Shown one piece after another: positions 1-7,643 of a stretch of DNA of 29,895 nucleotides. Both the position numbers and the translations under genes were made by a program. The notes under the pieces are model-generated. The model was not told where the DNA came from. It worked only from the letters and a program-made list of their open reading frames with translations, and ran no database searches. The stretch lies in the NCBI GenBank assembly GCA_964585635.1, contig CAZPEV010000019.1, positions 1 to 29,895 on the forward strand, given 5' to 3'. The number at the start of each line of letters is the position of its first letter. The first letter of the stretch is position 1. The DNA is from CAZPEV01 sp964585635 (lineage in GTDB: Bacteria > Zixibacteria > MSB-5A5 > GN15 > JAAZOE01).

Positions 1-1820
1 ATGTCGGCTCCCTCGATCTCCGTCAACAGCTTGGTGATGTTGACCTCACTCGCCTCCAGACGGCCCTGGGTGGTTTCCATGCGGTTGACTTTGGAGCCGA
101 CCGCGGCCCGCGCGCTGAGAAGCACCTGCATCGATTTGTCCAGGTCGCCGTTGATCAGCTCCGCCAGCTCCCGATCATTGTCGCGCAGCGCCCTGGTGAG
201 CAGCATCAGCGAGCCGAGCATGTCGGCGGAGCCGATGACGCCCAGGTTGCGCGCCGTCCTGGTGGCGTCGCCGTCCTCGATAATCAGCGTCCGATCAGAT
301 ACCAGCGAACTGATTTGGATGCCGGTCTGCTGGCTGTTGATTTCCGCGCGGATATCCAGGCCGGAACCGTTGACGGCCGCGATCAGATCGGCCACCGTCA
401 CAGTGGTGGAGTTGCCCAAATCGATATCGGCCACCTGATCGCCCTGCGAAATCTTAATTCGTCCCAGTCCGAATCCCGACTGGTTGTTGAGTGACGCCAG
501 GGTGGAATCAAGCGTCAGGCGGGGGCGAATCTCGCCGGCGAGCATATCGTTCCTGATCGTTCCGTTCAGACCCAGATCATGGGCCGTGGTCTGGCCGGTC
601 AGATCCGACACGACAAACTCCGCCCGCGGAGCCAGATCGCGTCCCTCCAGGACAGCGTTGACGGCGCCGGAAATCCCCAGATCGCGGGCCGTCGTCTGAG
701 AGTCGGAGAGATCTTCAATCACCAGACCCAGGGGGGTCGGATTGGAATCGATGACCGCCAGACCGGTACCGTCGGTGTTAAGAGCCACCGTTACGCCGGC
801 TGCTCCTTGGGCCGTTAAAGCGGAATTGATAAGCGTGCGGACATCGCCGATGGTCGTCGCCGAGGAAATGTCGACTTCGAATGACAGGCTGCCGTCGTCG
901 GTCCGGATGCGTAGCTGCCCCGGCTCACGATCGACTCCGCGGCCGCCATTCAGGTTGGATAGCGGCGTGGCGTCGGTGACGGTACCGGTGGCGCCGGTCA
1001 CGGGGCGCCATTCCAGTGAAGCTCCGGCGTCGGCCACCCGGACCGAAAGGTTGCCGCCCGCGCCTAACTGGGTGTTGATCGCGCTGACGACATCGGCCAC
1101 CGTGGTGGCGCCGGACAGGTCGATGGTATAGGTTAGGTTCCGGTTGACGTCGACGATTTCGAACGTGCCGGGGGTCTGATCGATGCCGGCCCCCAGGTTA
1201 AGATCGGCCAGGCGGGTGGCCCCGGTCAAACCGACCTTCACATCGGCGTCGGCGCCGAGCACCCGGAGCGTTTTGAAAAAGATATCCTCACCGATGAGGT
1301 TGGAGGTGACCCGCGAGCCGCGGTCGATTTCGACATCGATCGTTCCACGATCTCCCCGGTAGATGATGCCGTTGCCGGACGATTCCAACGGTTTGGTGGT
1401 GGTCCGGTGTCCGGAGTACAGGTAGCGGCCGTCGATGTTGACGTTGGCGATCTGGAGCACCTGTTGAAATATCGATTCGATCTCGGTGGCGGCCGACTGC
1501 CGGGCGACGTCGTCATAGGTGTCGTTGGCCATCATGACGGCGATCTCTTTGGCCGAGCTATAGATGTTCTTCAGATCTCCCAGGCCGTTTTCGTAGGTCG
1601 CCAGCCAGGTGTTGGACTGACTGATGGTGGATTTGTATTGCCCGATTTCCGCCAGGCTGGCCCGCAGCCCGAGGTCATTCTGGGTGCCGATCGGATCATC
1701 CGAGGGGCTATTGATCCGCCGACCGGACGAGACCATCTCCTGAACCCGCATAAAGCGGGAAAGATTGTTGGACAGATTGTAGATCGTCCGATCGATCAGC
1801 ATTTGGCTGGTTACCCGCAT
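1..1820 (-). CDS. flgL: Flagellar hook-filament junction protein FlgL (HAP3), 3' end cut by window edge
   Basis: FlgL joins the hook-associated protein FlgK to the flagellin filament outside the cell. Translating the minus strand from ATG at 1820 gives at least 606 residues with no stop before the window edge. The N-terminus (MRVTSQMLIDRTIYNLSNNL, then SSGRRINSPSDDPIGT) is the flagellin-type D0/D1 helix signature. A matching C-terminal D1 helix (TRALRDNDRELAELINGDL) lies near residues 540-560, and the last part of D0 is missing. FlgL is usually about 300-500 residues. Here the middle holds three Flagellin_IN-like repeats (about 230-271, 313-357, 462-505) and three repeats of the type DLGxxG. 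AGGTGA lies 4 nt before the ATG. It follows a small ORF and csrA and is the last visible gene of the flgF operon. Confidence 0.93.
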   Translation of the reverse strand, partial: MRVTSQMLIDRTIYNLSNNLSRFMRVQEMVSSGRRINSPSDDPIGTQNDLGLRASLAEIGQYKSTISQSNTWLATYENGLGDLKNIYSSAKEIAVMMANDTYDDVARQSAATEIESIFQQVLQIANVNIDGRYLYSGHRTTTKPLESSGNGIIYRGDRGTIDVEIDRGSRVTSNLIGEDIFFKTLRVLGADADVKVGLTGATRLADLNLGAGIDQTPGTFEIVDVNRNLTYTIDLSGATTVADVVSAINTQLGAGGNLSVRVADAGASLEWRPVTGATGTVTDATPLSNLNGGRGVDREPGQLRIRTDDGSLSFEVDISSATTIGDVRTLINSALTAQGAAGVTVALNTDGTGLAVIDSNPTPLGLVIEDLSDSQTTARDLGISGAVNAVLEGRDLAPRAEFVVSDLTGQTTAHDLGLNGTIRNDMLAGEIRPRLTLDSTLASLNNQSGFGLGRIKISQGDQVADIDLGNSTTVTVADLIAAVNGSGLDIRAEINSQQTGIQISSLVSDRTLIIEDGDATRTARNLGVIGSADMLGSLMLLTRALRDNDRELAELINGDLDKSMQVLLSARAAVGSKVNRMETTQGRLEASEVNITKLLTEIEGAD

Positions 1821-1835
1821 CGGTCACCTACCCTG

Positions 1836-2030
1836 TTAATCATCATAGTACACAAAGTCGCTGTCATGACCCCGGTGAAAGAATCGCGCCCAGAGAGACG
1901 GGTGCTTGGCCGCCGCCTCCCGGCGGGCGTCCGCTTCTTGCAGCAGTCGTCCGAATCCCGCCACCGGATCCTCATAAGTCGGGCGCTCTTTGCGGAACCG
2001 CCCAAAGAGCAGCCGTCGCAGGTCAATCAT
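1836..2030 (-). CDS. Small conserved-looking protein of unknown function between csrA and flgL
   Basis: A 64-residue ORF that I do not recognise. It begins MIDLRRLLFGRFRKERPTY and ends DFVYYDD. It is rich in Arg and Lys at the N-terminus and acidic/aromatic at the C-terminus, with no signal peptide, membrane segment or cysteine. Its ATG overlaps the end of csrA by 8 nt and its stop lies 15 nt before flgL. This tight spacing and shared strand argue for a real, translationally coupled gene. In many flagellar operons the csrA neighbour is fliW, but this ORF is far too short and shows no FliW similarity that I can see. It could be a chaperone or CsrA partner, but that is only a guess from position. 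Confidence 0.55.
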   Translation of the reverse strand: MIDLRRLLFGRFRKERPTYEDPVAGFGRLLQEADARREAAAKHPSLWARFFHRGHDSDFVYYDD

Positions 2031-2337
2031 GCGGCCGCACTCCCCGGTCGGCGTCCGGTTTAAGCTTGATCTGCGCCGAGCGCTTCTCTTTGCCCTCGCC
2101 TTTCTTGATCTTGTCCTTGAGAACCTGCATGACGTTGGCCAGATCCTCCTTGATCGTCCGGGCCGCTTTCTGATTCTCGTTTTGAATCTTGACGTAAATC
2201 TCTTCGCGATGAACCACGACTTTCAGGGGAGCTTCGATCCCGAGCCGCACCTGGCGGCCATAGATGCCCAGAACGGTCACCTTGATATCATCGCCGATGG
2301 TGATCGATTCTCCCAACTTCCGTGTTAATATCAGCAC
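2023..2337 (-). CDS. csrA: Carbon storage regulator CsrA with extended C-terminal tail
   Basis: CsrA is a dimeric RNA-binding repressor that covers GGA motifs at ribosome binding sites. In many flagellated bacteria it controls flagellin translation. The first 55 residues match the family closely: MLILTRKLGESITIGDDI at the start, GRQVRLGIEAP in the middle, then VHREEIY, which carries the RNA-contacting Arg44. The start is GTG at 2337, after a strong GGAGG. The protein has 104 residues, whereas typical CsrA has 60-75. The additional Lys-rich, probably helical tail (about 60-104) has no function I can name. The gene sits between flgK and a small ORF rather than next to fliW. Its own leader holds a predicted CsrA binding hairpin. 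Confidence 0.95.
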   Translation of the reverse strand: MLILTRKLGESITIGDDIKVTVLGIYGRQVRLGIEAPLKVVVHREEIYVKIQNENQKAARTIKEDLANVMQVLKDKIKKGEGKEKRSAQIKLKPDADRGVRPHD

Positions 2338-2339
2338 AT

Positions 2340-2353
2340 CACCCTCCGTGGTG
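2340..2353 (-). promoter_or_regulatory. Predicted CsrA binding hairpin over the csrA ribosome binding site
   Basis: On the minus strand the leader reads CACC-ACGGAG-GGTG, a 4-bp stem closing a six-base loop of the ANGGAN type. This is the structure CsrA/RsmE proteins prefer. The GGAGG Shine-Dalgarno for the csrA GTG start at 2337 lies in this loop and 3' arm, so binding would block ribosomes. Autoregulation is inferred; only the sequence and fold are seen. Confidence 0.55.
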
Positions 2354-2369
2354 CATTACCTTCTATATG

Positions 2370-3764
2370 TTACTGGCCGACGACTCCCATCCCATGGATT
2401 ACCTCTTCCAGCGCCTGGTCGATATAGGTAATCAACTTCGCGGCCGCAGCGTAGGAGTGCTGCATCTTGACCATTTCGGCCATTTCCTCGTCCAGCGATA
2501 CACCCTGGACCGATTGTCGTGAATTTTCGATTTGATTAATCAACACTTCGTAATTGCCCTTGAAGGTTGTCGCCTCGTTCGAGTCGATCCCGACCCGGCC
2601 GATGACGGCGTCGTAGAATTCCCCGATCGTCGCCGCCCCCGAGGACAGAAGCGGCTTGGTGCGCAAGTCCGCCAGGCTCAAGGCGACGGCGTTGTCACCC
2701 GGCTCCCCGCTCAGCGACGCCGCGATCAATGATGGATCCTGCTCGATCGCGTTGTCCAGTTGGATCGTTCCGGCCGACGTGAACGCGGAATTGAAGAAGG
2801 TCCGGCCGCTGCGGCCGTCCAAACCGGTTCCCGTCTGATGAACGGCGTTGACCTGCTGTACGATCGTTCGCGCCAGCGTGTCCAGCTTTTCGCGATAGGC
2901 TGGAATCAGGCTATCGCGCGTGTCCAGAATCCCCTTCAGTTCCCCGCCCAGAATTTTGACGCGGGTATTGGTGCCTTTCCAGACGATATCATATTTGGCC
3001 TGCTGGCCGGAGGACGCCACGGTCGTCGCGAACTCGAAGGTATCGGCGTTTTCGACGATGGCCAGGCCGCCGACGTAGACGGTCGTCGAACCGTTGGCCT
3101 TGTCGGCTGTGTTGATGTCGACGATTTGCGATAATTGATCAATCAGCAAATCGCGCTGATCGCGCAGATCGTTGGCCTTCTGCCCGCCGAGTTCCTCGCC
3201 GACGATCAGCCGGTTAAGATTGGCGATTTCGCGCGCCTGCTGATTGATGTCGTTGACGGCGCCGGCCACGTCACGGTCGGCGCTGACGTACATGTCCTGC
3301 AACTGGCGGTCGAGCGAGTGAAAGGCGTTGGTCACCATCTTGCTCTGCGAGACGACCGCCGAACGGGCGGCCGTCGATTCCGGATTATTCGACAGGTCAA
3401 GCCAGGTCGACCAGAATTTGTTGAGGACGTTCCCCAGGCCCTGGTCCTGCGGTTCATTAAAAAGCGATTCCACCTGACCCAGCGTTTTTTCGCGGTAGGT
3501 CCATTCCCCGAGCGATTTATTCTCCCGCCGGTATTGCCCCGTCAGGAACAGGTCGCGGATTTGCACGATGTTTTCGGCGGTGACGCCGTTGCCGACGTTA
3601 TAATCGGCGGTCTCAATCGGCATGGCCGAGGCGATATTCACCCGCTGGCGGGTATAGCCGGGCGTTGAGACGTTGGCCAGGTTATGTCCGATAATCGACA
3701 TCGACAATTGATGCGTCAGCAGCGCTCGCTTGCCGATCTCCAGTCCCTGAAACAGTCCTCCCAT
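2370..3764 (-). CDS. flgK: Flagellar hook-associated protein FlgK (HAP1)
   Basis: FlgK is exported through the flagellar type III apparatus and forms the first hook-filament junction zone. The N-terminus (GLFQGLEIGKRALLTHQLSM, then HNLANVSTPGYTRQRV) is the rod/hook family D0 helix and signature. The C-terminus (SLDEEMAEMVKMQHSYAAAA, then ITYIDQALEEVIHGM) is the paired D0 helix. At 464 residues it is of normal length. I chose ATG 3764 because GGAGG lies 8 nt upstream. A GTG at 3770 overlapping the flgN stop is also possible but has only 2 nt of spacing. The gene directly follows its export chaperone gene flgN. Confidence 0.96.
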   Translation of the reverse strand: MGGLFQGLEIGKRALLTHQLSMSIIGHNLANVSTPGYTRQRVNIASAMPIETADYNVGNGVTAENIVQIRDLFLTGQYRRENKSLGEWTYREKTLGQVESLFNEPQDQGLGNVLNKFWSTWLDLSNNPESTAARSAVVSQSKMVTNAFHSLDRQLQDMYVSADRDVAGAVNDINQQAREIANLNRLIVGEELGGQKANDLRDQRDLLIDQLSQIVDINTADKANGSTTVYVGGLAIVENADTFEFATTVASSGQQAKYDIVWKGTNTRVKILGGELKGILDTRDSLIPAYREKLDTLARTIVQQVNAVHQTGTGLDGRSGRTFFNSAFTSAGTIQLDNAIEQDPSLIAASLSGEPGDNAVALSLADLRTKPLLSSGAATIGEFYDAVIGRVGIDSNEATTFKGNYEVLINQIENSRQSVQGVSLDEEMAEMVKMQHSYAAAAKLITYIDQALEEVIHGMGVVGQ

Positions 3765-3766
3765 TC

Positions 3767-4291
3767 TCACACCCTCCGATTGATCCCGAGCGGGGCATAC
3801 TCCCGGGTAACATTTCCCTGTTTCTGATATATTCCCCGGCCGGCTGGAACGCGACCGATCATCTCCAGGGTATGGCGAATCTGCTCCACCGATTGCTCAA
3901 CCAGAAGGCCGTTGCGCATCCGGGTCTCTTCGATCTTGCTGTAAAGACTGAGAATGGTTTCCCGCAACGACCGCAGGTGTGTGGAGCGACCGGCGTCGGC
4001 CATATCACAGACAGTCGCAATGGTCAGATTCTCGCCGTTGCCGCATAACGGCCGCAACTGCTTGATCACCTCGGCTCGATCCCGCTCCAGTTCCTGCGAG
4101 CGGCTCACGACGTGATGCAATTGCCCGGTTACACTACGGAGAACGTCGCCGTCATTGGAGATCAAGGCCTGCTGCTGCTGCTCCAGCAGTTCCAGAAAGG
4201 TCTCAAACAGCCGCGCTTCGTCGCCGATTACCGTGATGAGTCTGTCCAATAACTTTTCTATGGCTCCATCCATATTGATATTCTCGGCCAT
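3767..4291 (-). CDS. flgN: FlgN-family flagellar export chaperone
   Basis: FlgN proteins bind the C-termini of FlgK and FlgL in the cytoplasm and deliver them to the export gate. This 174-residue protein is mostly predicted helix. Its central part is Leu/Glu/Gln-rich (LFETFLELLEQQQQALIS, then LERDRAEVIKQL) and suggests coiled coil. The late part, around SLYSKIEETRMRNGLLVEQS, matches the usual FlgN C-terminal half. Sequence identity in this family is low, so the call rests on size, helical character and position directly before flgK with a near-zero gap. No signal peptide or membrane segment is present. Confidence 0.82.
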   Translation of the reverse strand: MAENINMDGAIEKLLDRLITVIGDEARLFETFLELLEQQQQALISNDGDVLRSVTGQLHHVVSRSQELERDRAEVIKQLRPLCGNGENLTIATVCDMADAGRSTHLRSLRETILSLYSKIEETRMRNGLLVEQSVEQIRHTLEMIGRVPAGRGIYQKQGNVTREYAPLGINRRV

Positions 4292-4329
4292 CCCGCTAAT
4301 TCTCTTTAGGCCAAAGTCTTAGGGTTAGA

Positions 4330-5244
4330 TTACTTTTTTGATCCATAGAGTTGATCCCAGACCTTGCCGATATACTCCTCGGTCTCCTCGTACGGCGGCA
4401 CGCCGTTGTACTTGGACACCGTTCCGGGCCCGGCGTTATAGGCCGCCAAGGTCAGTTTTATATCCCCCTTGAATTGATCCAGGAGTTTACGGAGATATTT
4501 CGTCCCGCCGATAATATTCTGATGTGGATTAAGGCTGTCGGCCACGCCCATGTCGGAGGCGGTGTCGTCGGTCAATTGCATCAATCCCTTGGCCCCTTTG
4601 GGGGAAACCGCCTCGGCATCACCCCCCGATTCGGCCATGATGACGGAATAGATCAGTTGCGGATCAACACGGTACTGCCGGGCCGCCCGTTTGATGGTCG
4701 GACCGTATTTTTTCAGCACCGGATCGGAGACGATGCGCGGCCGTGTCTCCCGGTAGGTGGGGACGGCTTTGAGAATCGGTTCCGACTTGGCGGCGGAGGT
4801 TTGGCCCGAGACCGTCGCCGTCGCCGCCGGCTGAATCGTGGAACCCGACGGCAAGCGCTGACCGGCATCGATTGTCTGAGACGGTTGAGCTTTCGCGGCG
4901 CCGTCGCTGCGGCCCGCCTCCTCCGCGTCAAGACGGCGCGCCAGCGACTCAAACAGCAGCTCGGAGAGGCTGTTCGTCGAGCTTCCCGCAACCTTTTTCG
5001 ACAATTCCTCGTCAAACAGCGAGGTATAGATGTCCTCCCCGAGGCCGCCGCTCAACAAGGTATTTTTCGGGATCGTCTCCCGCATCGCCTTCAGCATATA
5101 AAGGACGAAGAACGACTCGAAATCCTGCGTCGCCTTCTTCAGGCGCGCCCGCTTGGCCTCCTGCGATTCGCCGGCGCCGGTGACCGGCCGGCTTTTCGGC
5201 GGCCGAGCCGACGTCAGCGGCAATGCTCCCGGGGTAATCTTCAT
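4330..5244 (-). CDS. flgJ: FlgJ-type rod-binding protein fused to an SLT lytic transglycosylase
   Basis: This is a two-domain protein of 304 residues. Residues about 35-105 (DFESFFVLYMLKAMRETIPK, then GLGEDIYTSLFDEEL) are the FlgJ N-terminal rod-binding/capping domain. After a Ser/Thr/Ala/Pro linker (about 106-170), residues about 178-300 form a soluble lytic transglycosylase domain. It has the catalytic Glu at E205 (MAESGG), then GAKGLMQL and LAAYNAGPGTVSKY. It would cap the growing rod and open the peptidoglycan for it. In enteric FlgJ the second domain is a glucosaminidase instead. No Sec signal is seen, consistent with flagellar export. Its ATG shares one base with the flgI stop. Confidence 0.93.
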   Translation of the reverse strand: MKITPGALPLTSARPPKSRPVTGAGESQEAKRARLKKATQDFESFFVLYMLKAMRETIPKNTLLSGGLGEDIYTSLFDEELSKKVAGSSTNSLSELLFESLARRLDAEEAGRSDGAAKAQPSQTIDAGQRLPSGSTIQPAATATVSGQTSAAKSEPILKAVPTYRETRPRIVSDPVLKKYGPTIKRAARQYRVDPQLIYSVIMAESGGDAEAVSPKGAKGLMQLTDDTASDMGVADSLNPHQNIIGGTKYLRKLLDQFKGDIKLTLAAYNAGPGTVSKYNGVPPYEETEEYIGKVWDQLYGSKK

Positions 5245-6350
5245 TACAGCAGCACCAGCTCCGCCCGAAGCGCCCCGGCCTGCTTGAGCGCCTGGAAGAT
5301 GGCGATGATATCCCGCGGCGTCGCCCCCATGCTGTTGAGCGCCGTCGCGATCTGAGATATCGTCACCGCTTCCGGCAGTTCCAGCACCCGCGCCTTCTCA
5401 TTCTCAACGTTCACCTGCGCCTCCGAGGTCACCACCGTCGTGCCCTCCGAGAAGGGATTCGGTTGCGAGATGACCGGCGAGGTTCTGATGGTGATGGTCA
5501 GATTGCCGTGCGCCAATGCCACCGGTGCAATCGAGACGTTTTCGCCGGCGACGATCGTGCCCGTCTTCTCATTGATTATCACTTTGGCGCTGGCGTCGGG
5601 CGATACCCGCAGTTCGCCGATCGCCGCCATAAACTGCAACCGCGCATTGGGGCCTGACAACGAATCGGGAACGATTACCTGGACGGTGGCCCCGTCGACG
5701 GCGAAGGCCGGCGAACCGAATTCCTGGTTGATCCGATTAACGATCCGGGAGGCGGTCGTGTAGTCGGGGTAATGAAGCGCCAGATATAATTCCTTGGTAT
5801 TGCCGCTGCCCGTCACCTGGCGCTGCACCAGCGATCCGCTCGGCACCCGTCCCACCAGGGTATAGTTGTTGACAATCCGGTTGCCATCCTCCAACTGCAC
5901 GTTAAAGCCGCCGATCGAGACTGCTCCCTGGGCCACGGCATAGACCATTCCCTCCTGTGATGACAGCGGCGTCATGAGCAGCGTTCCACCTTGCAGGGAG
6001 GACGCGTCGCCGATGGAAGAAACGGTGACATCGATGCGCGATCCGACGGCGTTGGCCGGGCTGAGCTTGGCCGTCACGACCACGGCCGCAATGTTTTTCA
6101 CCTTGACCTGATTCGGGTCCACCGTCAAGCCCATCCGCTCCATCATGTTGACCAACGATTGGATGGTGAACTGGGTTCCTTTGCCATCCCCGGTGCCGTC
6201 CAGCCCGATCACCAGGCCGTAGCCGATCAGATCGCTTTCGGCGTCGCCCCGATAACTGGTGATATCCTTGATGCGGATCTGCTCCGCGCCCGGCGCCAGC
6301 GCCGGCGCCAGAAACAAGATGATGGCCAGAATCGTCTTAATAAGTTTCAT
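5244..6350 (-). CDS. flgI: Flagellar P-ring protein FlgI
   Basis: FlgI polymerises in the periplasm into the P-ring, the peptidoglycan-level bushing of the rod. The start is ATG 6350, with AGGAG 5 nt upstream; a reading frame extension upstream to 6371 is unlikely. A clear Sec signal peptide (MKLIKTILAIILFLAPALAP, cleaved near GA-EQ) is followed by the family signature IRIKDITSYRG and GYGLVIGLDGTGDGKGTQFT. The C-terminus has LNSMGATPRDIIAIFQALK, also typical. The 368 residues are normal. A P-ring and L-ring indicate a diderm envelope with an outer membrane. Confidence 0.97.
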   Translation of the reverse strand: MKLIKTILAIILFLAPALAPGAEQIRIKDITSYRGDAESDLIGYGLVIGLDGTGDGKGTQFTIQSLVNMMERMGLTVDPNQVKVKNIAAVVVTAKLSPANAVGSRIDVTVSSIGDASSLQGGTLLMTPLSSQEGMVYAVAQGAVSIGGFNVQLEDGNRIVNNYTLVGRVPSGSLVQRQVTGSGNTKELYLALHYPDYTTASRIVNRINQEFGSPAFAVDGATVQVIVPDSLSGPNARLQFMAAIGELRVSPDASAKVIINEKTGTIVAGENVSIAPVALAHGNLTITIRTSPVISQPNPFSEGTTVVTSEAQVNVENEKARVLELPEAVTISQIATALNSMGATPRDIIAIFQALKQAGALRAELVLL

Positions 6351-6358
6351 ACCCTCTC

Positions 6359-6946
6359 CTAAAAGAGCCAATTAAGAAACCGCATGACCGGCCCCGGCCG
6401 GCTGCCGTCGCTGGTGGCTCCCTTGCCGCGATAGATGATCTGGGCATCGGCGATCAGGTAGGAATCGACCGTGTTGTCGGGAGTGACGTCGCGCTGCCGC
6501 ACGACGCCGCTTAGCGTCAGCGTCTCGCGATCATTGGATATCCCGACCGTCCGGGTCCCCTCAATCACCAGGTCTCCGTTCTCCTTCACTGCCCCCACCG
6601 TCACCGACATCTTGGCCCGCAGGTTGCGATTGCGCAGGTTTTCCCCTTTGCCGTCAAAGCTGTTGGAGTTTTCCGTCGAGGCTCCGAATTCGGGAATGAA
6701 ATCCAAGATCCCCAGGCCGGCGCTGCCGGTCGCCGAGAACTTGCCGGATTTTTCGGTCTTGGTTTCGGTCTTGTTCGTGGCCTGGGTGTACTCGTAGATG
6801 TTGACGGTCAAGATGTCGCCGACCTTGTTGGCTTTGATATCGGAAAAGAGGGAGCCCGCTTGCCCAAAATCCCCCCCCCGTACCTTCAGCACGAACGGCA
6901 ACAGAATCAGGATAATCGTGATAATCAGAATGCGCTTGATATTCAT
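6359..6946 (-). CDS. flgH: Flagellar L-ring protein FlgH without a lipobox cysteine
   Basis: FlgH builds the outer-membrane L-ring. I chose ATG 6946, with GGAGG 5 nt upstream; a GTG at 6967 is less likely. The 195 residues show a hydrophobic N-terminus (NIKRILIITIILILLPFVL) and the family core GSLFSDIKANKVGDILTVNI, then GNLVIEG-like GDLVIEGTRTV and late VDSYLIADAQI. E. coli FlgH is a lipoprotein, but this sequence contains no cysteine near the signal region. A run of nine G on the coding strand (plus 6871-6879) encodes the RGG just after the hydrophobic segment. Gain or loss of one G would shift the frame; dropping one leads to a stop after about 80 codons. Confidence 0.93.
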   Translation of the reverse strand: MNIKRILIITIILILLPFVLKVRGGDFGQAGSLFSDIKANKVGDILTVNIYEYTQATNKTETKTEKSGKFSATGSAGLGILDFIPEFGASTENSNSFDGKGENLRNRNLRAKMSVTVGAVKENGDLVIEGTRTVGISNDRETLTLSGVVRQRDVTPDNTVDSYLIADAQIIYRGKGATSDGSRPGPVMRFLNWLF

Positions 6947-6963
6947 CTCATCCTCCGCCTGGG

Positions 6964-7641
6964 TCACCAGGTGATCGCCACCGTGGATGCCGACGTTACC
7001 TTCCCCGTCAGAATCTTGCGGGAGTCGAGGTTTTTGACCTTAACGGTCTCGCCGACATAACCATTCTGCAGGGCGATCCCCCTGGCCTGTATTTCCAGAC
7101 AACCGGCGGCGCCGACCAGCGTCACCGGCGTTCCATTTTCCACGTCCGGGACCTTCTCCAGACGTCCCAACGGCACGGGACGACCCGCTATCAGCAACTG
7201 CTTGGCCCGGCAGCCCTCTCGATGGCTGAGGTCGCCCAGCATCGGTTCCGTGATTGACGTCACGTCGATGCGCTTGGCGGCAAACAGCTCGGGCGAAAGA
7301 ATCTCCCCCCGCTGGATGGTGCGCACCGGGACCAATAGATCGGCGGCGCGACGAATCTCCAGCACCGCCGTGCCGGTTTCAACCTGACGACCCGCGGTCA
7401 GAAGCTCTACCCCCAGCGAAAACCGCCCCTTGGGCTCACCCGGCATCAGGGGATGGATTCTGGCCTCATATCCGGTCAGATCGCGGCGCGACAAGTCCGC
7501 CCTCAGCAGGGTGATGGTTACATATTCGGAATCCAGGCTGAAGGCTTGGCGGACCTGATCCGCCAGAACCTGCTCCAGGTCCCGGGCGGCGGCCGGGGCT
7601 GTCAATGCGATCATCACCAAGAAGATCACCATCCGTCCCAT
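6964..7641 (-). CDS. flgA: Flagellar P-ring assembly chaperone FlgA
   Basis: FlgA acts in the periplasm to help FlgI assemble into the P-ring. The 225-residue protein starts with a signal peptide (MVIFLVMIALTAPAAARDLE, likely cut after AAA). Residues about 105-165 form a SAF-type domain (VPVRTIQRGEILSPELFAAK, then LIAGRPV). The C-terminus (GIALQNGYVGETVKVKNLDS, then GKVTSASTVAI) is the usual FlgA beta domain. GAGG lies 5 nt before the ATG. It lies directly between flgG and flgH, so rod and ring genes are co-transcribed. Confidence 0.94.
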   Translation of the reverse strand: MGRMVIFLVMIALTAPAAARDLEQVLADQVRQAFSLDSEYVTITLLRADLSRRDLTGYEARIHPLMPGEPKGRFSLGVELLTAGRQVETGTAVLEIRRAADLLVPVRTIQRGEILSPELFAAKRIDVTSITEPMLGDLSHREGCRAKQLLIAGRPVPLGRLEKVPDVENGTPVTLVGAAGCLEIQARGIALQNGYVGETVKVKNLDSRKILTGKVTSASTVAITW

Positions 7642-7643
7642 GG

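Noticed and set aside
1..438. Plus-strand open frame at the left edge
   Set aside because: It is the antisense shadow of flgL, which has strong family features on the minus strand.
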